A stretch of DNA of 64,000 nt from MADRE3 sp963718195. Lineage in GTDB: Bacteria > Desulfobacterota > Desulfobulbia > Desulfobulbales > Desulfocapsaceae. Below, in pieces: positions 17,853 through 26,374 of the stretch. The translations under genes and the position numbers were made by a program. Position 1 is the first letter of the stretch. Every line of letters begins with the position of its first letter. A model generated the notes under the pieces. It ran no database searches and was not told the DNA's origin. It saw only the letters and a program-made list of their open reading frames with translations. The stretch spans positions 868,001 through 932,000 of the forward strand of contig CAVQYQ010000005.1 in NCBI GenBank assembly GCA_963718195.1, in the 5' to 3' direction.

Positions 17853-17975
17853 GGTAATCTCCAGTTTGTATAATCAATTGATACAAAATTACCATTAAAC
17901 GGAATCAACAATTAACTCTGTCAAACATTCGTCGTCAACAGCTATCCTGGAAAAACCCAATCTTTAGTCTGGGAC

Positions 17976-18004
17976 TTGACAACCACTCTTCTATCTAGTA
18001 GTCA
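17976..18004 (+). promoter_or_regulatory. Possible sigma-70 promoter for the cyclophilin-FKBP gene
   Basis: TTGACA at 17976-17981 and TAGTCA at 17999-18004, separated by 17 bases, lie 39 bp before the start codon at 18044. The -35 hexamer is perfect and the -10 is weak. Confidence 0.4.
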
Positions 18005-18043
18005 ATCAGTTCCTGAAAACCACACGTATCAACAGGAGGAAGA

Positions 18044-19072
18044 ATGACCAGGACAACGCGAATATTGGGGATTATTACCCTCTGTATTTTACTCATTGGA
18101 GAAACCACAATGTCAGAAGCAAAACTCAAAGATGGACTATATGCTCAATTCAACACCGATAAAGGTATAATTGTCTGTGAACTGGAATATGAGAATACAC
18201 CACTCACCGTTACCAACTTCGTAGGCCTCGCCGAGGGGACCAAAGAACTCGGAGGGGGGGCTGCCCAGGGTACTAAATTTTACGATGGTTTGACCTTTCA
18301 TCGGGTCATCCCAGATTTCATGATCCAGGGTGGTTGCCCGCTCGGCACAGGAACAGGAGGTCCCGGTTACACCTTTCCAGATGAAATCGACCCAACACTG
18401 GTACATGACCAGCCTGGCATCCTGTCAATGGCTAATGCCGGACCGGGAACTAACGGCAGCCAGTTTTTCATAACGCATGTCCCGACACCTTGGCTGGACG
18501 GAAAGCACACGGTTTTCGGTCACGTTGTTTCCGGACAGGAAGTGGTCGATGCAATTAAACAGGGTGATACCTTGAAATCTGTCGAGATCATACGGGTCGG
18601 TAAAAAGGCAGAAGCTTTTACTGCCGATCAGGCGTCATTTGACGAGCTAATCGCCAGCATGGATGGAAGAAAGCGTGAAAAAGAGCTGGCGGCAATGGAG
18701 GAACAGCAGTCCGCCATTGATAAGCAATACCCTGATGCCATCACCACCCCATCGGGATTGAAGTATATTGTCGTTGAAGAAGGTAACGGTGGAGAGAGCC
18801 CAGCAAAAGGGGCAACCGTCAAAGCACATTATACCGGAAAGCTCCTCAATGGGAAAAAGTTCGATAGCTCCTACGATCGGGGTGAACCGATCAGCTTCCC
18901 GGTCGGGGCCGGCAGGGTAATCAAAGGATGGGACGAAGCCTTTCTGTCGATGACCAAGGGCGAAAAACGTATTCTCATTATTCCACCTAGCCTGGGATAT
19001 GGTCCGTCGGGCAGAGGTCCGATTCCACCGAATGCAACCATGGTCTTTGATGTGGAACTTGTCGACTTCTAA
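18044..19072 (+). CDS. Cyclophilin-FKBP fusion peptidyl-prolyl isomerase
   Basis: A 342-residue protein joining two unrelated prolyl isomerases. After an N-terminal hydrophobic export signal (ILGIITLCILLIGETTMS), the cyclophilin domain covers roughly residues 30-190, with FHRVIPDFMIQGGCPLGTG, MANAGPGTNGSQFFITHV and WLDGKHTVFGHV. A charged helical linker (200-235) leads to an FKBP domain (about 240-342) with VKAHYTGKLLNGKKFDSSYD, VIKGWDEAF and YGPSGRGPIPPNATMVFDVELV. It most likely assists folding in the periplasm. Upstream is a possible TTGACA promoter; downstream a strong terminator, so it appears monocistronic. Confidence 0.93.
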   Translation: MTRTTRILGIITLCILLIGETTMSEAKLKDGLYAQFNTDKGIIVCELEYENTPLTVTNFVGLAEGTKELGGGAAQGTKFYDGLTFHRVIPDFMIQGGCPLGTGTGGPGYTFPDEIDPTLVHDQPGILSMANAGPGTNGSQFFITHVPTPWLDGKHTVFGHVVSGQEVVDAIKQGDTLKSVEIIRVGKKAEAFTADQASFDELIASMDGRKREKELAAMEEQQSAIDKQYPDAITTPSGLKYIVVEEGNGGESPAKGATVKAHYTGKLLNGKKFDSSYDRGEPISFPVGAGRVIKGWDEAFLSMTKGEKRILIIPPSLGYGPSGRGPIPPNATMVFDVELVDF

Positions 19073-19097
19073 ATTCACTGTCTTTTCTGATACTAGA

Positions 19098-19141
19098 TAA
19101 ACGTATAAAGGCCGGGGACTTACCCGGCCTTTATACGTTTA
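19098..19141 (+). terminator. Strong hairpin after the isomerase gene
   Basis: A perfect 19-bp stem (left arm 19098-19116, right arm 19123-19141) around a GACTTA loop, GC-rich at the apex and AT-rich at the base. The AAAG...CTTT portion gives a T-run in the descending arm on both strands, so it may work in either direction. It lies 26 bases after the stop codon. Confidence 0.85.
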
Positions 19142-19333
19142 TCCCTCTTCCAGAGCCTGAAGGTTATTCTTTCATCGTTTGATCCTCTTGTTTGAGCCCT
19201 CTTCATGCCTCGTGTCAGCATCTGATTATTTAATAAATTCAATTACATTCAACGCATATCATTTTATTATTCATATCATTTGCTCTTTTTTTCTCCCTGC
19301 AATAGAATAATATAACGGTAAAGGGAATCAGAC

Positions 19334-19996
19334 ATGACATTTAAACGTATATATCAGAAAATAACGAACACTTTTGGCTATAATTCCAAGCAAGTGGCTG
19401 CCGATACGAGTATGACACAGAAGAATGAAAAACGTAAAACGGTTGACTTTCAGGGAGCAATCGACATTGTCACAATTGAAGGAGTATTCCAGCTCCTTTA
19501 TTTTACCAGCCTGACAGGAAAACTCATTCTTCTAAACCCACCGGACAAAGCCACCTTCCACTTCGTCAAGGGGCAGCTTACCTGGGGCTCTCTGCATACC
19601 AATCAGAAACAGCTTGGCCAGAGACTCCTCGATTCTGAACTGATCACCGAAGAACAGCTTAACGAGTGTCTGACCATCCATATAAACGAGAACAACAAAA
19701 AACGACTCGGGGAAATCCTGCTCAAGAAGGGTTTTTTGCAGTCAGATCTGCTCCACCATTCACTCAAGGAACAGGCCAGGGATGCATTCTTTTCGGTTCT
19801 CAACTGGAAAAGCGGCACCTTCGCCTTTATTTCCAATTTCACCTCCGAAGAAGACGAGGTGTCAATCAGTGAACGAATTGACCATTTGCTGCTCGAAGGG
19901 GTCGTTCAGATTGACAAGAACTCTGAAGGAATAACCACCGCGCTCTCCGATGAATCGACCTTTAACTACTTCAAGGTAGAGCACAGCGAACAATAG
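19334..19996 (+). CDS. DUF4388 (PATAN) domain protein
   Basis: A 220-residue cytoplasmic protein. Residues about 38-185 fit the DUF4388 pattern: FQGAIDIVTIEGVFQLLYFT, SLTGKLILLNP, ATFHFVKGQLTWGSL, then a helical middle LGQRLLDSELITEEQLNEC and GTFAFISNF. Such domains occur in signalling proteins of Deltaproteobacteria and spirochaetes, often with response regulators, and may be protein-interaction modules. Here the domain stands alone. AAAGGGA precedes the ATG. The neighbours (prolyl isomerase and trpS) say little about its job. Its role is unknown. Confidence 0.75.
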   Translation: MTFKRIYQKITNTFGYNSKQVAADTSMTQKNEKRKTVDFQGAIDIVTIEGVFQLLYFTSLTGKLILLNPPDKATFHFVKGQLTWGSLHTNQKQLGQRLLDSELITEEQLNECLTIHINENNKKRLGEILLKKGFLQSDLLHHSLKEQARDAFFSVLNWKSGTFAFISNFTSEEDEVSISERIDHLLLEGVVQIDKNSEGITTALSDESTFNYFKVEHSEQ

Positions 19997-20037
19997 CTGC
20001 GGGTTTGGCGGTTGAGCCGATAGCAGTTTTTTCTTAT

Positions 20038-21003
20038 CTAATATTTTATTCCAACCCGATCACGGACCAGATCAAGGGTCACGGTTGCCTTTTCCCGGGC
20101 TTTGTCAGCACCTCGTGCCAGAATATTTCTTAATTCTTCAGGGTCTGAGAGATACTCTGCCTTCTTGGTGCGGGCCTCGATGAAATAGTCATTGATCAGC
20201 TCAAACAGCTCCAGTTTTATATAACCGTAGGCGGCCCCGCCATCAACATATAGGGTATGAATCTCCTGCAGTCGTTCGGGGGCGGCAAAAAGCTTGAGGA
20301 TCTGGTAGAGATTGCAACTGTCCGGGTCTTTCGGCTCTTCCACCGGTGTCGCGTCTGTTTGAATTGCCATTACCCGTTTTTTCAACTGTTTACCATCGAG
20401 AAAGATCGGAATGGTATTATCATAGGATTTTGACATCTTCTGACCATCGAGACCGGGAACAATCGCGGTTTTCTCGCTGATCGCCGGCTCCGGCACAACA
20501 AAGGTTTCACCGAATTCATTGTTAAATTTCTGGGCCAGATCACGGGCGACTTCCAGGTGCTGTTTCTGGTCTTTGCCAACCGGAACCTGCTCAGCCTGGT
20601 AGAGAAGAATATCAGCAGCCATGAGTACCGGATATGAAAAAAGACCATGGCTTGCAGTGATCCCTTTGGCAACCTTGTCCTTGTAGGAATGGCACCGCTC
20701 GATCAGCCCCATCGGAGCAATCGTTGACAATACCCAGGTCAACTCGCAGACCTCGGGAACATCTGACTGCACCCAAAAAATACATTTCTCAGGATCAAGC
20801 CCCAATGCCAGAAAATCAGCCGCCGCCTCAAGTGTTCCAAGCCTCAGCCGGTCACGATCATGAACCGAGGTAAGGGCGTGCAGATCCACGATGAAGACAT
20901 AGAGTTCGGAGTTTTCCATGTGCGAGATCATGGTTTTCATCATGCCGAAATAGTTCCCTATGTGCAGTTTTCCCGAGGGTTGGATTCCTGATAGAATTTT
21001 CAT
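20038..21003 (-). CDS. trpS: Tryptophanyl-tRNA synthetase
   Basis: A 321-residue class I aminoacyl-tRNA synthetase that charges tRNA-Trp. The ATP-binding motif equivalent to HIGH is SGIQPSGKLHIGNYFGMM at the N-terminus, and the KMSKS loop is DGQKMSKSYDNTIPIF. Trp-pocket segments such as VFIVDLHALT and YPVLMAADILLYQAEQVPVGKDQKQHLE are complete. Length is normal for the bacterial enzyme (about 330). It lies downstream of dnaK on the same strand, separated by dnaK's strong terminator. Confidence 0.97.
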   Translation of the reverse strand: MKILSGIQPSGKLHIGNYFGMMKTMISHMENSELYVFIVDLHALTSVHDRDRLRLGTLEAAADFLALGLDPEKCIFWVQSDVPEVCELTWVLSTIAPMGLIERCHSYKDKVAKGITASHGLFSYPVLMAADILLYQAEQVPVGKDQKQHLEVARDLAQKFNNEFGETFVVPEPAISEKTAIVPGLDGQKMSKSYDNTIPIFLDGKQLKKRVMAIQTDATPVEEPKDPDSCNLYQILKLFAAPERLQEIHTLYVDGGAAYGYIKLELFELINDYFIEARTKKAEYLSDPEELRNILARGADKAREKATVTLDLVRDRVGIKY

Positions 21004-21086
21004 ACCGTATCTTCTTTCTCTCTAATATCAATTAATAGTAATGTATCTTTGACTGGTGTAAGCGGGGCTCACCATACCGTAAAATC

Positions 21087-21123
21087 AAAAAAAAAGGGAG
21101 AGGGAAAACAAATTCCCACTCCC
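21087..21123 (-). terminator. Intrinsic terminator of the grpE-dnaK unit
   Basis: Read on the minus strand: arms GGGAGTGGGAA and TTCCCTCTCCC (10 of 11 paired) around a 6-base loop, followed by nine T. It begins 41 bases after the dnaK stop. A textbook rho-independent terminator. Confidence 0.93.
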
Positions 21124-21164
21124 TTCGCAGTGATCGGGCAGAAGCCCGATATGTTTCTTTTCTC

Positions 21165-23082
21165 TTATTTTACTTCTTCAAAGTCGGCATCGACAACATC
21201 ATCGTCATCTTTACCATCCTTTTTGGGTGGTTCATCACCATCGCCAGAAGACGATCCGGCATCAGGGTTCTCTTTTGCAGCCTGAGCGTACATCAACTCG
21301 GCTAGCTTGTGTGAGGCGGCTGTCAGTGCTTCAGTCGCCGTCTTGATTGTGTCGACATCGTCACTTTCCAGCGCCTTCTTGACATTTTCAATCTCTTTCT
21401 CTACGTTGGATTTGGTTTCCTCATCTACCTTGTCACCAAGATCCTTCAGACTTTTTTCGGTCGCATGAACGAGTGCATCAGCCTGGTTCCTGGTCTCCAC
21501 CAGCTCTTTGCGTTTTTTGTCTTCTTCCGCGTGTATTTCAGCATCCTTCTTCATTCTCTCGATCTCTTCTTCAGTCAGACCGGAAGAAGCGGTAATGCGG
21601 ATGGACTGCTCTTTCTGTGTTCCAAGATCTTTTGCTGAAACATTAAGAATACCATTGGCATCAAGATCAAAGGTTACCTCGATCTGCGGCACTCCGCGAG
21701 GAGCGGGCGGAATGTCTGTCAGTTCAAACCGGCCGATGGTCTTATTGTCCTGGGCCATCTCTCGCTCTCCCTGGAGCACGTGTATTGAAACGGCAGGCTG
21801 GTTATCGGCAGCGGTTGAAAAGACCTGGCTTTTCTTGGTGGGAACAGTGGTGTTTTTCTCGATCAAGCTTGGTTGTGACACTGCCGAGCGTTTCGATACC
21901 AAGAGAGAGCGGAGTCACATCGAGCAGCAGAACATCTTTGACGTCTCCCTGGAGCACGCCGCCCTGGATTGCAGCACCGATCGCCACTACTTCATCCGGG
22001 TTAACGCCCTTGTTTGGAGCCTTACCAAATATTTCCTGTACCTTCTCCTGGACTTTCGGCATCCTGGTCATACCTCCGACAAGGATGATTTCATCGATGT
22101 CTGAAGGCTGCAGACCTGCATCTTTCAGGGCAGTCTTACACGGACCGATGGTTCGGTCAACCAGGTCTTCGACCAGGGTTTCATATTTTGACCTGCTCAG
22201 CTTGATGTTCAGATGTTTGGGTCCTGAAGCGTCAGCAGTAATGAATGGCAGATTAATATCTGTTTCAACGGTGGTCGAAAGCTCCATTTTCGCTTTTTCT
22301 GCCTCTTCTTTCAGGCGCTGCAGGGCCATTTTGTCACCGCGCAGGTCTATACCCTGGTCTCGCTTGAATTCATCAGCAAGCCAGGTGACGATACGCATGT
22401 CAAAATCTTCACCGCCAAGGAAGGTGTCCCCGTTGGTTGATTTGACCTCAAAAACGCCATCTCCTATCTCGAGGATAGAGACATCAAAGGTACCGCCGCC
22501 AAGATCGAATACGGCAATTTTTTCTTCGTTCTTCTTGTCGAGTCCGTAGGCAAGCGAGGCAGCAGTTGGCTCGTTGATGATTCGCTGAACGTTGAGTCCG
22601 GCAATCTTTCCGGCGTCCTTGGTTGCCTGACGCTGGGAATCATTAAAATAGGCAGGAACTGTAATTACAGCGTCAGTGACTTCCTCGCCCAGGTATTCTT
22701 CGGCGGTTTGCTTCATTTTGCCAAGCACCATCGCAGAAATTTCCGCAGGCCTATACACTTTGCCATCAACTTTGACGGAAACACTGCCGTTCGTCCCTTC
22801 AACGATCTCAAAAGGACTGACGTTGATAGACTTTTTCACCTCGGCATCTTCAAATTTACGACCGATCAACCGCTTGACCGCGTACAGGGTATTGGTTGGA
22901 TTGGTTACCGCCTGACGCTTGGCAACCTGACCAACGAGCCGCTCATCATTATCGGTGAATGCCACCACAGACGGCGTCGTCCTGTTCCCTTCTGAATTGG
23001 CGATTACCTTAGGATCGCCACCTTCCATGACCGCCACACACGAGTTGGTGGTACCAAGGTCAATTCCAATAATTTTACCCAT
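21165..23082 (-). CDS. dnaK: Molecular chaperone DnaK, interrupted by a one-base frameshift
   Basis: Two overlapping frames together encode Hsp70. The N-terminal piece (21802-23082) has GIDLGTTNSCVAVMEGG, the nucleotide-binding domain with VFDLGGGTFDVSILEIG, and reaches LLLDVTPLSLGIETLG. The C-terminal piece resumes LIEKNTTVPTKKSQVFSTAADNQ and ends in the EEVK-type tail (DADFEEVK). The shift falls at 21864-21870, where AAGCTTGATCGAG should read AAGCTGATCGAG: one extra T on the coding strand. Without it the gene encodes exactly 638 residues, the E. coli DnaK length. A sequencing or assembly error is the simplest cause, since dnaK is rarely lost. grpE lies upstream on the same strand; a strong terminator follows. 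Confidence 0.95.
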
Positions 23083-23153
23083 CGTTTGTTCTCCTTATAT
23101 CAATTAACCGGATAAATGTAATAGTTTCCGAATTCCATCCAAAAAATTAGGGT

Positions 23154-23169
23154 GCTGCCCTGCGGCAGC
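23154..23169 (-). terminator. Small hairpin between grpE and dnaK
   Basis: Six-base-pair stem GCTGCC/GGCAGC with a 4-base loop. On the minus strand it is followed by ACCCTAATTTTTTGG. It may give partial termination or processing between grpE and dnaK. Confidence 0.4.
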
Positions 23170-23240
23170 GACACCTGTTAAACTTGTCATTTATGTGTAT
23201 TTGTCAAGCAAATCGCCTCATTTTGACATCGCTTGACTAA

Positions 23241-23816
23241 CTATTCCTTGCCGGAGGAAACGATCACCCGCGCAGCCCGCAACAGCCGGTCCTTGTAGTG
23301 GTAACCTTTCTCAAATTCACTGATCACATGATTGGCAGGAACGGCATCACTCGCTTCCATTGTTAGAGCTTCCTGGATGTTCGGGTCAAAGGGTTCGCCA
23401 ATGCTCTGGATAGGCTTTACCTCGAACTTTTCCAGGGATCCCACCAGGCTCTTCAAGGTCAACTGCACCCCCTCCACCAGAGCGGCAAGGTTCTTCTCAC
23501 TATCGGCCCCATCGACAACTCCCAGGTCTATCGCTCGTTCGAGGTTGTCGACGACCGGAAGGAGCTCACGAAAGATATTCTCCCCGGCGTATTTAAGCAT
23601 GGAGGAGCGTTCCCGTTCCATACGTTTCTTGTAATTTTCAAACTCAGCAGCTACTCGCAATACCTGGTCTTGCAACTCTGCCGACTCATCCAGTGCAGCC
23701 TGCAACTGCTCCTCCAAGGATTTCTCTTGGTCTTCCAGTTCAAGACCTTCTTCAAGGATCTCCTCAGCAGCCTCGATCTCTTCCTCGAGTTCTTTTTCAA
23801 TTTTATCTGTGCTCAC
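23241..23816 (-). CDS. grpE: Nucleotide exchange factor GrpE
   Basis: A 191-residue DnaK co-chaperone that releases ADP. The frame is open from 23873, but GTG 23816 is preferred: GGAGG lies just upstream, and the leading 19 residues are hydrophobic and unlike GrpE. The protein starts VSTDKIEKELEEEIEAAEE, a long acidic coiled coil, then QVLRVAAEFENYKKRMERERSS, the conserved GrpE core, and FDPNIQEALTMEASDAVPANHVISEFEKGYHYKDRLLRAARVIVS, the beta-domain. It lies directly upstream of dnaK; no hrcA or dnaJ is next to it. Confidence 0.95.
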   Translation of the reverse strand: MSTDKIEKELEEEIEAAEEILEEGLELEDQEKSLEEQLQAALDESAELQDQVLRVAAEFENYKKRMERERSSMLKYAGENIFRELLPVVDNLERAIDLGVVDGADSEKNLAALVEGVQLTLKSLVGSLEKFEVKPIQSIGEPFDPNIQEALTMEASDAVPANHVISEFEKGYHYKDRLLRAARVIVSSGKE

Positions 23817-23895
23817 CCAGACCTCCAAAATAAATCCTGATTTTAAACTCTGTACCAGGTTGGTCATCACCAACGCATATCATAAACTTGTGCGA

Positions 23896-23924
23896 ACAAT
23901 AAGTAGCCCGTTTTTTATTGTCAA
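23896..23924 (-). promoter_or_regulatory. Sigma-70-type promoter of grpE-dnaK
   Basis: On the minus strand TTGACA (23924-23919) is followed after 17 bases by TATTGT (23901-23896), about 80 bases upstream of the GrpE GTG. No CIRCE inverted repeat or clear sigma-32 consensus is visible nearby. Confidence 0.55.
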
Positions 23925-24108
23925 GCTGGTGGGGCAAAATTAGAAATATGAGCTAATTTATCAGATACACGAGAAAAACTTGGTGTTTGGGAAATGCCTT
24001 TTCAAGATCATCCAAGCAAAGAAAAGAGATCGGCTGCGAGTTGGCTGCAGCAGAGCAAAGATGACTATCGGTGAGGTACCAGCAGCCTGGTTTTTATCAT
24101 GGAGAAGC

Positions 24109-25503
24109 TCAGGTAGTCCTGTCAGGAAATGTACCTGGCGGCTCATTCCCTACGCCATACTTGTTCAGCTTATTCTGCAGGGTTTTTCTTGTAATGCCCA
24201 GTCTTCTGGCCGCCTCACTCTTGTTCCCCCTGGTTTCTTTCAAGGTCTGGACAATGAGTGCCCTTTCTGCGTCCTGGAGAGAGGCTGGCTTTTCAGATCT
24301 ATTTTCTTGCGGATCCGTTCCATGTTTCTGGACGGAAAGCGGCAGACTCTTCTCCGTGAGTTGCTCACCTCTCATCAGGATGATTCCCCGCTCAATGGCA
24401 TTTTCCAGTTCACGAACATTTCCCGGCCAGGGATAGGCGTGCAGCAGTTTCATACAGGAAGGCGTTACCACATCCACCCGACGGCGGTTTTTCTCGGCAA
24501 ATACTCTCACAAAGTGGTCTACCAGGAGATCGACATCATTGCCTCGTTCCCGCAATGGTGGAACAATGAGCGTCACAACATTGAGTCTATAATAAAGATC
24601 TTCACGAAACGAACCTGCCTGCACCTCCGCTTCAAGATCTCTGTTTGTTGCCGCGATAATACGAACATCAACGGCAACTGTTTCCTCTCCGCCTACCCGC
24701 TGCAGCTCACCTTCCTGCAGAACCCGTAACAGTTTGACCTGCATGGCTGGAGTCGTTTCACCTATTTCGTCGAGGAACAGGGTTCCGCCATCGGCCTGGA
24801 CGAACTTGCCATCCCGGCGTCGGTCCGCCCCGGTAAACGCTCCTTTTTCATGACCAAACAACTCTGACTCAAGCAGACTTTCCGCCAGCGCAGCACAGTT
24901 AACCTTGATGAAAGGTCCACCGCTCCGCTCACTGTTATGATGCAGCGCCTCGGCCACGAGTTCCTTGCCGGTACCGGATTCACCAGTTACCAGGACAGTA
25001 GCTTCGGTTGGTGCAACATAGCTTATCATCTCCAGTAGCTCGCTCATTGCAGATGAATTGCCAATGATTGAGGTTTTAAGAGCGTTCTGTTCAGGTTTGA
25101 TCTGCTGTTTTTGCTCTTGCACCTGGTGATGGTCGAGGGCTCGCTCCAGGGTCAGGCGAAGTCGATCGAAATCGAGCGGTTTGGTGAGGTAATCGTGTGC
25201 CCCCTGCTTAATGATCTCCACCGCATCATCTACAGAAGAATACGCTGTCATAATGACGACCGGCAAGGCCGGGAATTTCCGGTGAATAGAGTCAAAAGCC
25301 TCACGCCCGCTCATTCGTGCCATCCTGACGTCCATGAGAACAGCATCATAGGAGTGACGTTCCACCGCCTTGACCGCAGTATCACCATCATCTGCCTCCA
25401 CACATCGCCACCCCCACTCTTTCAGCATTGTGCAGAGCATATAACGATGAACCTGTTCGTCATCTACGACGAGAATTGTGGGCTGTCTGTTCGTACCAGT
25501 CAC
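24109..25503 (-). CDS. Sigma-54-dependent response regulator (NtrC/AtoC type)
   Basis: A 464-residue transcription activator. The receiver domain (residues 8-125) has ILVVDDEQVHRYML, the phosphorylatable Asp in YDAVLMDVRMARMSGREAF, and YLTKPLDFDRL. The AAA+ domain (about 150-380) has the Walker A GESGTGKE, the sigma-54-contact motif GAFTGA, and FLDEIGETTPAMQVKLLRVLQEGE. A Fis-type helix-turn-helix (RGNKSEAARRLGITRKTLQNKL) ends the protein. Start is GTG. No histidine kinase gene is adjacent, so it is an orphan here and its target genes are unknown. Confidence 0.94.
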   Translation of the reverse strand: MTGTNRQPTILVVDDEQVHRYMLCTMLKEWGWRCVEADDGDTAVKAVERHSYDAVLMDVRMARMSGREAFDSIHRKFPALPVVIMTAYSSVDDAVEIIKQGAHDYLTKPLDFDRLRLTLERALDHHQVQEQKQQIKPEQNALKTSIIGNSSAMSELLEMISYVAPTEATVLVTGESGTGKELVAEALHHNSERSGGPFIKVNCAALAESLLESELFGHEKGAFTGADRRRDGKFVQADGGTLFLDEIGETTPAMQVKLLRVLQEGELQRVGGEETVAVDVRIIAATNRDLEAEVQAGSFREDLYYRLNVVTLIVPPLRERGNDVDLLVDHFVRVFAEKNRRRVDVVTPSCMKLLHAYPWPGNVRELENAIERGIILMRGEQLTEKSLPLSVQKHGTDPQENRSEKPASLQDAERALIVQTLKETRGNKSEAARRLGITRKTLQNKLNKYGVGNEPPGTFPDRTT

Positions 25504-25840
25504 GATAGATCCTACACTTTAATTTTCTTCAGCAGCCAGGCGCTGTTCCCACCCAGTTACTTCGCCTTTTCTCAACCGATCCCTTTATTCCAGCAACGTG
25601 AAGTAACAACAATGTTCATATCAACGCCACCTGATTCTTACGTATTATTCGCGACACCCTGTCGGGCTGCCCTGAACTGCTCTTTGACGCCTGACAACAA
25701 AACTTAACCGTGAACTTTACACTTGAACGGATTATATAAACATGGATAAAAGACATAAACAATTCTTTTAATTGACATACTGGACAGCTGCTGATGGTGC
25801 TTCACCATGCACCACTTATCCCCAAGAACAAGGGTCGCTT
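25504..25840. other. 337-bp divergent spacer between the NtrC-type regulator and the asparaginase-like gene
   Basis: No gene or RNA was recognised. A small GGTGC-GCACC hairpin sits at about 25796-25813 within the leader of the asparaginase-like gene. No sigma-54 (GG-N10-GC) box was convincing. Confidence 0.4.
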
Positions 25841-26329
25841 ATGGAAACAATACTCATTCTGACAACGGGCGGTACTATAGACAAAGTGTACTTTGACGCC
25901 AAAAGTGAATACCAGGTTGGGCCTCCCAACATAGGTGCAGTCCTGTCTGAACTGAACCTTGCCATCAACTATCGGATTGAGTCCTTAATGAGAAAAGACA
26001 GCCTTGATATTACCGATGACGATCGTGAAATAATCAAATCAGCCGTCAGTAATGCTCCTGAAGATATGATCCTGATCACCCACGGTACCGATACAATGGT
26101 TGATACCGGGAAGGCATTGATCGGCTTGACCACAAAAACAATTGTCCTGACCGGAGCCCTGGAACCCGCCCTGTTTAAAACAAGTGACGCACTGTTTAAT
26201 ATCGGTTGTGGGCTCGCCGCTGTCCAGGTAGCCGGACCAGGTGTTTATATTGCCATGAACGGACGTATCTTCGATAACCGGAAGGTAAGAAAAAATCTGG
26301 AGATGAATCGATTTGAAGAAACGGCCTGA
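25841..26329 (+). CDS. Short asparaginase-domain protein (N-terminal domain only)
   Basis: A 162-residue protein covering only the N-terminal domain of L-asparaginase. Start ATG 25841 was chosen over the open frame from 25772 because METILILTTGGTIDKVYFD begins with the family's first catalytic motif (TTGGTID). The second motif is ILITHGTDTMVDTG. GALEPALFKTSDALFNIG follows, as in asparaginases. The C-terminal domain found in true asparaginases (about 330 residues) is absent, and no frameshift explains its loss. Stand-alone proteins of this kind are known in proteobacteria, but their activity is unclear. Confidence 0.8.
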   Translation: METILILTTGGTIDKVYFDAKSEYQVGPPNIGAVLSELNLAINYRIESLMRKDSLDITDDDREIIKSAVSNAPEDMILITHGTDTMVDTGKALIGLTTKTIVLTGALEPALFKTSDALFNIGCGLAAVQVAGPGVYIAMNGRIFDNRKVRKNLEMNRFEETA

Positions 26330-26374
26330 TTATAGACTCAGTGTCTCTGACGCAATCAACCTAATGGAGTCAGT

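Noticed and set aside
21855..21875. Programmed frameshift in dnaK
   Set aside because: No slippery heptamer or stimulating structure is evident, and removing one base gives the exact usual protein length.
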